Of a DNA stretch of 64,000 nucleotides, positions 39,838 to 47,551 are shown in pieces. Each line of letters begins with the position of its first letter. Positions within the stretch are counted from its first letter, which is position 1. The position numbers and the translations under genes were made by a program. The notes beneath the pieces are model-generated. The model worked only from the letters and a program-made list of their open reading frames with translations. It was not told the origin of the DNA and did no database searches. Source of the stretch: Neisseria sp. KEM232 (GTDB lineage Bacteria; Pseudomonadota; Gammaproteobacteria; Burkholderiales; Neisseriaceae); the NCBI RefSeq assembly GCF_002237445.1, contig NZ_CP022527.1:1178001-1242000 (forward strand). Direction: 5' to 3'.

Positions 39838-39880
39838 AAAAGGCCGTCTGAAAATCCTTGCGGGGTTTCAGACGGCCTTT
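39838..39880. terminator. Inverted DUS pair after the YceI gene
   Basis: AAAAAGGCCGTCTGAAAATCC region and GGGTTTCAGACGGCCTTT with a small loop, 12 bases after the stop. Confidence 0.75.
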
Positions 39881-40118
39881 GTCGCCTGACGCGGCAGCAG
39901 GCGGGAGGCCGTCTGAATGGTTCAAACAGGCTTTCAGAAGCGCCATTCGCGAGCAGACGGGAGTGGCCTTTGTTCTGCGTTTTGCTTGATGCGGCAGAGC
40001 CTGCCGATGAAACAAAAAGGTCGTCTGAAAAGTTTTTTCGGGTTTCAGACGGCCTTCGGGCGGATGGCAGGTATCACATGGAACGCGTGCGCCGCGGGGC
40101 GGCACACTCTGCGCACGA

Positions 40119-40274
40119 TATAGTGAGCCAAAATAAAAAATATACAGCGTTGCCGCGCCTTAGCTCAAAGAGGGCGGTTTTCTACGACATTGGAAATGCC
40201 AAGAAAACCAGTCTCGTATTACTCATACTGTCTGCGGCTTGCTGCCTTGTATTTTTCTATTTTGGCTCACTATA
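40119..40274. mobile_element. Correia-type repeat-enclosed element with variant terminal repeats
   Basis: A 156-bp element bounded by perfect 17-bp inverted repeats, TATAGTGAGCCAAAATA and its complement. The core matches neisserial Correia (NEMIS) elements: GTTGCCGCGCCTTAGCTC, then AAAGAG, and near the right end ACTGTCTGCGGCTT and GCTGCCTTGT. The classical terminal repeat begins TATAGTGGATTAAATTT; here only TATAGTG is kept. It fills much of the gap 39827-40342, which otherwise contains DUS and two inverted pairs in which one arm is AGGTCGTCTGAA. Confidence 0.85.
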
Positions 40275-40281
40275 CAAAAGG

Positions 40282-40326
40282 AAAGGCCGTCTGAAAACCC
40301 TGTGCGGGGTTTTCAGACGACCTTTT
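40282..40326. terminator. Inverted DUS pair after ntrX, one variant arm
   Basis: AAAGGCCGTCTGAAAACCC pairs with GGGTTTTCAGACGACCTTT; the second arm carries AGGTCGTCTGAA, keeping pairing through a G-U. It terminates the ntrYX operon. Confidence 0.75.
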
Positions 40327-40342
40327 TATCCGTGCGGCGGGG

Positions 40343-41650
40343 TCAGCCTGCGGTGTCGGTTTCGTTTTCGCCGCTGTCGGCTTTGCCCTGGCGGCGGGAG
40401 AACTGTATGCCGAGCTGTTTCAGTTTGCGGTAGAGGTGGGTGCGCTCGAGACCGACTTTCTGCGCGACGCGGCTCATGTTCTGGCCTTCCTGCGCGATGT
40501 GGTACTCGAAATAGCGGCGTTCGAGTTCTTCGCGCAATTCGCGCAGCGGCATGTTGAAGTCGAGGCTGCCCATGATTTCGGCGGCGGGCGCATTGTCCTG
40601 CTGCGGGCGGCCGAGCAGGGCGGCGACGGCGTTTTCGCCGATTTCGCCGTCTTCGCCGGCCAGTATCAGGCTTTTGACGACGGTGTGGAGCTGGTCGAAG
40701 TTGCCCGGCCAGTCGTATTGCTGCAGGGCGGCGAGGGCGGCGGCGCTGAATTTAGCAACGGGGATTTTTTGGGTTTCGGACAGCTCGGTGGCGATTTTGT
40801 TGACGAGGAAGGCGATGTCTTCGGGCTGGCTGCGCAGGGGCGGGATGGCGATGGTGAGGCCGGAGAGCAGGGCGGCCAGGCGGGTATCGTAGTTGGGATT
40901 GTCAAGCATTTCTTCGGGGCGGCGGGTGCTCGGGCAGATAACGCGCACGCCGAGGCGCTCGGCTTTGTCGAGCAGGAAGACGATGCCCTGCTGGATGGTT
41001 TTGCTGTATTGGGCGATGTCGTTAAGGTAGAGCACGCCGCCGGCGGCTTTTTGCAGCAGCTCCATCGGGGTGTCGACGATGTATTCGGTTTTCGGTTCGA
41101 CCCAGGCGGTGCCGGTTTTGTGGAAGTAGCGGGCGACGGTTTCGAAGGGGGAGCCGGTTTCGCCGGTGAGCAGGACGGCGCCGCTCTGGCGCACGGCGGC
41201 TTCAATGCGGCGGTTCATTTCCTGCACGGCGGGGCTGTTGCCGAGTTTGTCGAGCGAGAGGCCGGCGGCAGCCTGCATTTCGCCGTATTTGAGGGCGCGC
41301 TCGACTGTGCCGAGCAGCTTTTTCAGGGCGATGGGTTTTTCGAGGAAGTCCATCGCGCCAATTTTGGTGGCTTCCACGGCGGTGTCGATACTGGCGTGGC
41401 CGCTCATCATGACGACGGGCATGGTGAGCTGGCCGTTTTTCGCCCATTCTTTGAGCAGGGTGATGCCGTCGCAGTCGGGCATCCAGATGTCGAGCAGCAC
41501 CATGGCGGGACGGGTCTGGTTGCGCAGCTGCCGCGCTTCTTCGGCGTTTTCGGCAAGGGCGACGGTGTAGCCTTCGTCTTGCAGAATGTCGGACAGCAGG
41601 TCGCGGATGCCGATTTCGTCGTCTACGATAAGGATGTCGTTACTTCTCAT
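40343..41650 (-). CDS. ntrX: NtrX-type response regulator with degenerate AAA domain
   Basis: A 435-residue regulator: receiver domain 1-120 (acidic pair D10/D11, phosphoacceptor D54, K105), central AAA-like domain about 135-370 and a Fis-type helix-turn-helix at the C-terminus (NMSRVAQKVGLERTHLYRKL). Walker A, GETGSPFE (163-170), lacks the lysine, Walker B reads YLNDI, and the sigma-54-contacting GAFTGA loop is missing, so it cannot act as a normal RpoN activator. In gonococci NtrYX controls respiratory genes. Overlaps ntrY by 11 bases. Confidence 0.92.
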   Translation of the reverse strand: MRSNDILIVDDEIGIRDLLSDILQDEGYTVALAENAEEARQLRNQTRPAMVLLDIWMPDCDGITLLKEWAKNGQLTMPVVMMSGHASIDTAVEATKIGAMDFLEKPIALKKLLGTVERALKYGEMQAAAGLSLDKLGNSPAVQEMNRRIEAAVRQSGAVLLTGETGSPFETVARYFHKTGTAWVEPKTEYIVDTPMELLQKAAGGVLYLNDIAQYSKTIQQGIVFLLDKAERLGVRVICPSTRRPEEMLDNPNYDTRLAALLSGLTIAIPPLRSQPEDIAFLVNKIATELSETQKIPVAKFSAAALAALQQYDWPGNFDQLHTVVKSLILAGEDGEIGENAVAALLGRPQQDNAPAAEIMGSLDFNMPLRELREELERRYFEYHIAQEGQNMSRVAQKVGLERTHLYRKLKQLGIQFSRRQGKADSGENETDTAG

Positions 41651-43766
41651 GGTCGCTTTCTACCAGTGCGGGTAAGGTGATTCTGACGCAGGCGCCGCCT
41701 TCGGGCGGGTTGGACAGGCTGATGCGGCCGCCGTGTTCTTCGATGATTTTTTTGACAACGGGCAAACCCAGGCCGGTGCCGCCGGGTTTGTCGGTGACAT
41801 AAGGCTCGAAGGCGTTGATGAGCATGTCGCCGGTGAAACTTTTGCCGTTGTTGGCAACGGTCAGGCCTACGCTGCCTTCGGATACGGCGGTATGGATGCG
41901 GACAAGCGGCTGCGGCGCTTCTTCGGCGGCTTCGGCGGCGTTTTTGAAGATGTTGTGCAGCACTTGGCGCATCGCCGTGGTATCGGCCTGTATGGTGGCG
42001 GGTATATTACTCAAATCGGATTCAAATGTACACGCGCCCGCTTCGTAGAGCAGCAAAACTTCTTCAATGAGGCGGTTGAGATCCTGCGGCTCGGGTTTGA
42101 GCGCGGGTGAGCGGGCGTAGTTGCGGAAGTCTTCCACCATTTCCTTCATGGCGGCCACTTGTTTGACGATGGTGTCGGTGGAGCGGATGAGGATTTGCGC
42201 GTCCTGTTCGCCCAGTTTGTCCTGGAGTTTCCACGCCAGCCGCTCGGCGGAGAGCTGGATGGGGGTGAGGGGGTTGCGGATTTCGTGGGCGAGGCGTTTG
42301 GCGACTTCGCCCCAGGCGGCTTCTTTTTGCGCGCGCACAAGCAGGGTGATGTCGTCGAACACCAGTACCGTGCCGCCGCCGGTGTCTTCGGGCAGGGGGA
42401 CGGCTTTGCACAGGAGGATGCGCGGTTCGCCGCCGCCGGTGTAGGCCGTCTGAACGGGCTTGTCCTGCGCGTCGGTGTCGAGGACGGTTTGGAACAGACT
42501 GCCGACAAGGGCGTATTGTGGCACGTCGCGCGGCCAGTCGCGCCAGCGGCTGCCGGCCAGTTCGGACAGGGGCAGGCCGAGGATGCGTTCGGCGCTGCGG
42601 TTGAGGGTGTTCAGACGGCCTCCGTAATCGAGGGTGACGACGCCCGCCGTCAGGCTTTCCAATACGGTTTCGAGATAGTGGCGAGCGGCTTCCTGTTTGA
42701 GGCGGTTGAGCTTTTCGGCGTCGCTGGCGATGGCGAGCTGCTCGGTCATGTGGTTGAACAGGCGGGTGAGCTGGCCGAGTTCGTCGTTGCGGTAGACGGG
42801 GCGGCGTTGGGAAAAATCGCCTTCGGCCACGGCTTTGGCGCCTTCGGAGAGCGACAGGATGGGCTCGATGAAGCGGCGCGAGAAGTAGAGGGCGATCACC
42901 AGCGCCAGCATCACGGAGAGCAGGGCAGCGGCGAGCAGGGTGATGAGGAAGAAGGTTTGCAGACCCTGCTGGGCGTAGGTGAGCTGGGCGTATTTGCCGC
43001 GTGCGTTTTCGATGAGTTCGGCGTCGCGGGCGACGTTGTCGGGGATAGGCCGTCTGAAAAAGAGCGCCTGTTCGCGGCCGTTTTGCGGCGGCAGGGACAG
43101 CCAGCCTTCGGCGTAGAGCCTGCCGTTGATGCTGGCGACGCTGCGGGCGGAGCCGGTTTGTTTCAAACGGGCGGCGGTGTCGCCGTCGGGCTGCGGCGGG
43201 GGCAGGGCGGCGGGGTTGGTGATGATTTCTGTGCGGTTGCCGGCGGGATGGTAGAGGCCGGTTTGGCCGAAGGCGGCGGCTTCGCGGCTCTGTTTGACGG
43301 TCTGCGCCGCATCGCCACCCATGGAAACGGCGCTGATGACTTCGATTTGCAGGCCTGCGGCACGGCGCACGCTGTCGTCGAGGGCGGCGTCGAGGGCGGA
43401 TTTGCTGAGGGTCAGGCTGCTTTCGAGCGCCTGCGCGGTGTCGTTGCCGAACCAGGAATGGATGCTGTATGAGATAAATTGCGCCGATACGCCGAAGAGG
43501 AAAACGGCGGGCAGCACGGCCACCAGGCAGAACATGACCGCCAGCCGCCGCGCCAGCCGCGAGCCGAGCATATTGTATTGGTTGTGGCGCAGCAGCAGCC
43601 AGCCGTAGCGCAGCAGCATGGCCAGCAGCATGACGACCATCAGGCCGCCTGCGGCAATCAGGTGCCAGAAGTATTCGGAGAGCGGGCTGCCGCTGTTGGT
43701 GGCGACGGTGAGGGCGTACACCAGCGCGGCGGCCAGCAGGAAGAAAATCAGATAGCGGCGGTGCAT
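41640..43766 (-). CDS. ntrY: NtrY-type sensor histidine kinase
   Basis: A 708-residue membrane kinase. Two N-terminal helices and one near 95 precede a periplasmic sensor region; a further helix at about 268-292 leads to HAMP (to about 345), PAS (about 360-470), HisKA with phosphoacceptor histidine in KRLAHEIRNPLTPIQ (near 494), and the HATPase domain (N box near 600, VANNGKSF and GTGLGLPVVKKIIEEHGG near 655-680). Partner of NtrX. One internal DUS encodes FFRRPIP. Confidence 0.93.
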   Translation of the reverse strand: MHRRYLIFFLLAAALVYALTVATNSGSPLSEYFWHLIAAGGLMVVMLLAMLLRYGWLLLRHNQYNMLGSRLARRLAVMFCLVAVLPAVFLFGVSAQFISYSIHSWFGNDTAQALESSLTLSKSALDAALDDSVRRAAGLQIEVISAVSMGGDAAQTVKQSREAAAFGQTGLYHPAGNRTEIITNPAALPPPQPDGDTAARLKQTGSARSVASINGRLYAEGWLSLPPQNGREQALFFRRPIPDNVARDAELIENARGKYAQLTYAQQGLQTFFLITLLAAALLSVMLALVIALYFSRRFIEPILSLSEGAKAVAEGDFSQRRPVYRNDELGQLTRLFNHMTEQLAIASDAEKLNRLKQEAARHYLETVLESLTAGVVTLDYGGRLNTLNRSAERILGLPLSELAGSRWRDWPRDVPQYALVGSLFQTVLDTDAQDKPVQTAYTGGGEPRILLCKAVPLPEDTGGGTVLVFDDITLLVRAQKEAAWGEVAKRLAHEIRNPLTPIQLSAERLAWKLQDKLGEQDAQILIRSTDTIVKQVAAMKEMVEDFRNYARSPALKPEPQDLNRLIEEVLLLYEAGACTFESDLSNIPATIQADTTAMRQVLHNIFKNAAEAAEEAPQPLVRIHTAVSEGSVGLTVANNGKSFTGDMLINAFEPYVTDKPGGTGLGLPVVKKIIEEHGGRISLSNPPEGGACVRITLPALVESDHEK

Positions 43767-43769
43767 GGT

Positions 43770-44387
43770 TCAGCCTTTGCTGACCGACAGGGTTTTCCAG
43801 CCGGAATCGAGCTGCCAGTTTTTGGCGGTGAGCGAGTTGATTTGGAAGGGCTTGGGCAGTTGGGCGGTGCTCAGCGTCAGACGGATTTCGGCCTTCACTT
43901 CGTGCGCGTCGGTGCCGTCGAGCGTGCCTTTGGGCAGCACGCGCCAGTTGGCGATGGCGCCGATGCCGCGCAGGGCGGTGTCGAGGCCGGAGTATTCGGT
44001 GGAAAACGTGCCGACGGTGACGCGGTAGCGGTTGGTGAGCGGGTGGAAGGAGAGTTTGTAGGCGACGTCGTTGTCGCTGCCGACGAGTTGGCCGAGCTTG
44101 AATTTGTAGGCGGCCATGGTCGGCGAGGAGAGCCGGTAGCTGAGGGTGAAATAGAGCGGCACGCCCTGTTTGAGCGCCTGTTTGAGCTGGTCGGGCAACT
44201 CGGTGTGGAAGCGGCTGCTGATGTCGAGCTGGCCGCTTTCGGTGAGCACGGCCGCGCTGCGCGTGGGAGCGATGCTTTCGGCGGCGGCTTCAGACGGCCG
44301 CAAAAGCAGCACGGCGCCGCAGAGCAGGGCGGCGGCCGTGCGGGCGTGTTTACGGGCGTTTGCGGATAAGTGCGTAAAAAAAGCCAT
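43770..44387 (-). CDS. DUF4390-family secreted protein
   Basis: A 205-residue protein with a signal-like hydrophobic N-terminus (about 15-33) and a DUF4390 domain (KFKLGQLVGSDNDVAYKL, then HPLTNRYRVTVGTFS, about 110-145). Function unknown, but the gene is usually immediately upstream of ntrY, as here with three bases between, implying a role in NtrYX signalling or the envelope. Its ATG lies within the end of rsmB (38-base overlap). The signal sequence includes a DUS-encoded LRPSEAA. Confidence 0.82.
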   Translation of the reverse strand: MAFFTHLSANARKHARTAAALLCGAVLLLRPSEAAAESIAPTRSAAVLTESGQLDISSRFHTELPDQLKQALKQGVPLYFTLSYRLSSPTMAAYKFKLGQLVGSDNDVAYKLSFHPLTNRYRVTVGTFSTEYSGLDTALRGIGAIANWRVLPKGTLDGTDAHEVKAEIRLTLSTAQLPKPFQINSLTAKNWQLDSGWKTLSVSKG

Positions 44388-45612
44388 CTTGGGAAGGAGT
44401 GGGCAACAGGGTCTGCGGATCGGAGCAGGAGGCGTCGGCGTGGCGGGCGAGGAAGCGTTGCAGTTGCAGGCTGTTTTCTTCGGTGAAGAGCGAGCAGGTG
44501 GCAAAGAGCATGCGCCCGCCGGGTTTGACCGTTGTCCACAGCGCATCGAGCAAACCCTCCTGCTGGCGGGCGGTTTTGGCCGCGTCGGTGGGGAGGCGCA
44601 GCCATTTGATGTCGGGATTGCGGCGCACCACGCCCGAAGCCGTGCAGGGTACGTCGGCCAACACCGCGTCAAACTGCCTGCCATCATACCACGAAGCCAA
44701 ATCCCGCGCGTCGGCAGCGGCCAGAGAGGCCGTCTGAAAGCCCAAGCGGTGCAGATTGTCGGCCACGCGTTTCAGACGGCCTGCGTCGATGTCCAACGCC
44801 GTTACTTCGCAATCGGCCATCTCCAAAATATGCCCCGTTTTGCCGCCCGGCGCGGCGCAGGCATCCAAGATGCGTTCGCCGTTTTGCGGCTGCAACAGAT
44901 ACGCCGCCTTCTGCGCGCCGAAGTCCTGCACCGACACCAGGCCGTCTGAAAAACCGGGCAGGCTGTTTACCGGCACGGCCTCGTCCGGCGTTACTGCGTA
45001 ATCGTCAAGCGCACGCGCCCCGATGCCCGCTTCGGCGAGCTTGACCAAATAGCTTTCGGCGTTGCCGTGGCGGCGGTTGACGCGCAGCGTCATCGGCGGA
45101 TGGCTTTGCAGCGCGGCGGCGATATTGTGCCAATGCTTGGGATAATGGTTTTGCAGATAAGCCAGCCACCAGCGCGGCAGATTGTATTTCGCCACATCGT
45201 CGGCCTTACACCACGCCGCGAGCTTGTCGCGCTCGCGCAAAAAACGGCGCAACACGGCGTTGGCAAACGAGCGGTACTGCCCGCGCCCGATGCGGCCGAC
45301 GGCTTCCACCGCCTCGTTCACCACCGCGTGCGGTGCGTTGCGCGTGTAATGAAGCTGGTAGAGCGCGGTAATCAGCAGGCTTTCAAGCTCTTGATTGTCA
45401 ATCGGCTTTTTCAACAGCTTGCCGAGCATGAATTTGAGGCTGCCGAGATAACGCTGGCTGCCGTAAGCAATGTCTTGCAGCGCGCCGCTTTCCTGCGCGC
45501 TCAAATCGGGATGCGCGGCACGCACGCGCGCCAGCACGTCTTGCAGGTTTTGCCCTGCGGCCACGGCGGCGGCGGTTTCGGCGGCAAGTTTCTGGGCGAG
45601 AGCCATGCTCAT
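44350..45612 (-). CDS. rsmB: 16S rRNA (cytosine-967-C5)-methyltransferase RsmB
   Basis: SAM-dependent m5C methyltransferase, 420 residues: N-terminal NusB-like RNA-binding domain (about 1-140), then the catalytic Rossmann domain. The SAM motif is LDACAAPGGKTGHILEM (about 246-262); motif IV DVPCTASGVVRRNPD (about 313) and the catalytic cysteine in FATCSLFTEEN (about 371) are present. Start chosen at the ATG at 45612 (MSMALAQ), with a second ATG two codons later. Several internal DUS encode FSDGLV, GRLKRVA and FQTAS. Confidence 0.95.
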   Translation of the reverse strand: MSMALAQKLAAETAAAVAAGQNLQDVLARVRAAHPDLSAQESGALQDIAYGSQRYLGSLKFMLGKLLKKPIDNQELESLLITALYQLHYTRNAPHAVVNEAVEAVGRIGRGQYRSFANAVLRRFLRERDKLAAWCKADDVAKYNLPRWWLAYLQNHYPKHWHNIAAALQSHPPMTLRVNRRHGNAESYLVKLAEAGIGARALDDYAVTPDEAVPVNSLPGFSDGLVSVQDFGAQKAAYLLQPQNGERILDACAAPGGKTGHILEMADCEVTALDIDAGRLKRVADNLHRLGFQTASLAAADARDLASWYDGRQFDAVLADVPCTASGVVRRNPDIKWLRLPTDAAKTARQQEGLLDALWTTVKPGGRMLFATCSLFTEENSLQLQRFLARHADASCSDPQTLLPTPSQDGFFYALIRKRP

Positions 45613-45716
45613 AACGGGATTCCTGTTTGCAAGGGTTTCAGGCGGCCTTTTGGTGTTGAGGCCGTCTGAAAAAGACGAAGGGACGAAAAAGCGGCGATTA
45701 TACGGCAGACGGGCTT

Positions 45717-46394
45717 TCAGACGGCCTCTGTCAGATACGACACAGCGGCGGCGAGGCGTTCGGGGACTTGGTGGAAATGGCTGCCGCTGTTGAGCGCAAA
45801 GGCCGTCTGAATGCCGCGCCCGCGCCACAGGTTTTCTGTAAAACGCATATTGTCTTCCACCGCCGCCATGCGCGGGTTTTTGCTGTTTTTTTCGGTGTCG
45901 CCGATGGAGAAATACGCGCGTTGCGGCGGCTTGGGCATGGCGTTGGCGGCGGCAAAATCCGTCCAGCCGTCAAACCACAGCGAGCCGGAAATGCAGGCAA
46001 TTTTTTCAAACGGGCTTTTCTGATACGCGCACCAGGCGGCAAACAAACCCGCCAGCGAGTAGCCCGCGATGCCGCGCCATTGGGGGCGCAGGTTCAGACG
46101 GCCTTCGATGTCGGACAGCACGTCTGCCAGCCAAGCCAGATAATCCGCCGCGCCGCCGCTAAAATCGGCCGCTTTTTTAAACACGCGCGGCGCAGGCCAG
46201 GGCGTGAACGAGTGTTCCCAATCGGACTCGTCCGCCGAGAGCAGCACAAGGCCGTCTGAAAGCAGCGCGGCCAGCGCGTCGGCTTCGTGCGGCTGTAAAA
46301 AAGTGAGCACCAGCGGTGCGTCGGCAGGGGTGTTGTCGGCGCGGTAAACGCGGAAAGTTTTTTGGTTGAGGGTAATCGTATTGGTAAGGTGCAT
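45717..46394 (-). CDS. Alpha/beta-hydrolase, putative esterase family
   Basis: A 225-residue hydrolase. The nucleophile elbow is GYSLAG (near residue 112), and the catalytic histidine is probably in SGSHFHQVPERL (near 208). The architecture resembles IroE/Fes-type or YbbA-like esterases, but without ligand-specific motifs the substrate is unknown. There is no signal peptide. Four DUS lie in or at the end of the gene, the last giving the E-A-V-stop terminus. It is part of the segment between rsmB and fmt absent from the order I recall for meningococci. Confidence 0.75.
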   Translation of the reverse strand: MHLTNTITLNQKTFRVYRADNTPADAPLVLTFLQPHEADALAALLSDGLVLLSADESDWEHSFTPWPAPRVFKKAADFSGGAADYLAWLADVLSDIEGRLNLRPQWRGIAGYSLAGLFAAWCAYQKSPFEKIACISGSLWFDGWTDFAAANAMPKPPQRAYFSIGDTEKNSKNPRMAAVEDNMRFTENLWRGRGIQTAFALNSGSHFHQVPERLAAAVSYLTEAV

Positions 46395-46449
46395 GGCCGG
46401 TTGCTTATATATGTTGTTCGGAGGCCGTCTGAATGCGGTTTCAGACGGC

Positions 46450-46517
46450 GTAGGTTGGGTTAAAGACCCAACAAAACCTTTAAATCATCTGTTTGTTGGG
46501 TCTTTAACCCAACCTAC
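46450..46517. repeat. Inverted pair of GTAG-foot REP-like hairpins (TTGGGT type)
   Basis: GTAGGTTGGGTTAAAGACCC with its hairpin and the same unit in opposite orientation, separated by about 20 AT-rich bases. The terminal CTAC on the right supplies the stop codon of the Excalibur gene. A single unit of this family is at 63977-63999. Confidence 0.65.
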
Positions 46518-46816
46518 CTGCCGCACAATTGGCGTTCGCACGGTACACCATCGTGATTGCCGTCCATTTTGGTGTTGGGGCAGTTGTGCAGGAAAAATTC
46601 GGCCTCTTCGCAAGAAGTCATTTGCGAGCAGTGCGTACGGCCGTCGCAGCGGAATTTTTGGGCAGACGTATTGCTTTTCTTCAGCTTGGGTTTGGCTTTG
46701 TTTTCGATGGCGGAAAGCGCGGCAGGTTTGTTTTTTTGCCAAAGAGCTTGGATTTCGTGGCTGTAAAAGTGCCAAATTCCTGCCGATACGGCGATGAGAA
46801 GAATAAGTTTTTTCAT
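46514..46816 (-). CDS. Excalibur-domain protein
   Basis: A 100-residue exported protein. Signal or membrane anchor at residues 2-18 (KKLILLIAVSAGIWHFY). A Lys-rich linker leads to the Excalibur domain with CDGRTHCSQMTSCEEAEFFL and DGNHDGVPCERQLC, six cysteines and the DxDxDG calcium-binding loop. Such domains bind calcium extracellularly and are often attached to nucleases or found alone. Its stop codon is formed by the GTAG foot of the adjacent repeat. Confidence 0.82.
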   Translation of the reverse strand: MKKLILLIAVSAGIWHFYSHEIQALWQKNKPAALSAIENKAKPKLKKSNTSAQKFRCDGRTHCSQMTSCEEAEFFLHNCPNTKMDGNHDGVPCERQLCGR

Positions 46817-46886
46817 GGTGTTATGTGCAAAGCGGTTAAAGATGTGTGTTAACGGCAAATTGCCCAAGGCCGTCTGAACACGATAT

Positions 46887-47162
46887 TCAGCCAAACAATT
46901 CGGCGTGCGAACCCAAGCGGTAGAGCAGGATGGTTTTACGCGCTTGGTCGCAGCGGTAAACCAGTAGCAAATAGGGTTTGCCGTGGCATTCGAGATGGCC
47001 GGCGTAATTGCCGATAAGCGGGTGCTCTTTGTATTTGGCGGGCAGAGGTTCGCCCGATACGAGCAAGTCCAAAACGGTTTTGACGGCCTGTTGCGCGGCC
47101 TTGTCGTGTTGGTAGCGTTTGCTGTCCTGCTTGAATTTGTTGGAAATTTCCAGCGTGTACAT
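46887..47162 (-). CDS. YafQ-type mRNA interferase toxin
   Basis: A 91-residue RelE-superfamily toxin of the YafQ branch, cleaving ribosome-bound mRNA. Histidines H47 (YKEHPLIG), H60 (LECHGKPY) and H86 (LGSHAELF) match the catalytic set of E. coli YafQ. The ATG overlaps the antitoxin stop by one base (TAATG), as usual for these modules; a GTG two codons upstream is possible but unlikely. Confidence 0.9.
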   Translation of the reverse strand: MYTLEISNKFKQDSKRYQHDKAAQQAVKTVLDLLVSGEPLPAKYKEHPLIGNYAGHLECHGKPYLLLVYRCDQARKTILLYRLGSHAELFG

Positions 47163-47413
47163 TACCACCCCAAATCGCGCATCAAATCTTCGACGGTTTC
47201 ATAGCGCGTACCGCCGTTGCGCTCCAAATCGGCGACGGCGGCCAGCGTTTCGGCATTCGGCCGCGCCAAGCCTTCGGGCAGCTCGGCTTTGGCGGCAAGC
47301 TGGGTCAGCAGCATTCGGGTAACGGTCGACAAGTCCAGACCTAGGGCTTTGGCGTTGGCGGCAGCTTTTTGTTTGATTTCGTTGTCGATGCGGATGGTCA
47401 GGGTGCTGTCCAT
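47162..47413 (-). CDS. RelB/DinJ-family antitoxin
   Basis: An 83-residue antitoxin. The N-terminal ribbon-helix-helix DNA-binding part (STLTIRIDNEIKQKAAANAK, then LGLDLSTVTRMLLTQLAA) is followed by a toxin-wrapping C-terminal segment. It represses its own promoter together with the toxin. Ribosome site CAGGAGCG before the ATG. It precedes the toxin gene, with a one-base overlap. Confidence 0.9.
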   Translation of the reverse strand: MDSTLTIRIDNEIKQKAAANAKALGLDLSTVTRMLLTQLAAKAELPEGLARPNAETLAAVADLERNGGTRYETVEDLMRDLGW

Positions 47414-47444
47414 GATGCGCTCCTGTTATTACGGATTTGTACTG

Positions 47445-47478
47445 ACAATATTGTATGTGCAAATTTGTAATGACGCAA
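47445..47478 (-). promoter_or_regulatory. Promoter and operator of the toxin-antitoxin module
   Basis: On the minus strand, TTGCGT (47478-47473) and TACAAT (47455-47450) are 17 bases apart. A perfect palindrome ACAATATTGT (47445-47454) overlaps the -10 and is a plausible antitoxin-binding site. Confidence 0.6.
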
Positions 47479-47493
47479 TTTGCGTAGGGAAAC

Positions 47494-47537
47494 AAAAGGC
47501 CGTCTGAAACGGAAAACTGCGTTTCAGACGGCCTTTG
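47494..47537. terminator. Inverted DUS pair after fmt
   Basis: AAAGGCCGTCTGAAACG and its complement around GAAAACTG; terminator of the def-fmt unit on the minus strand. Confidence 0.8.
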
Positions 47538-47551
47538 CCAATGTTGCTTCG

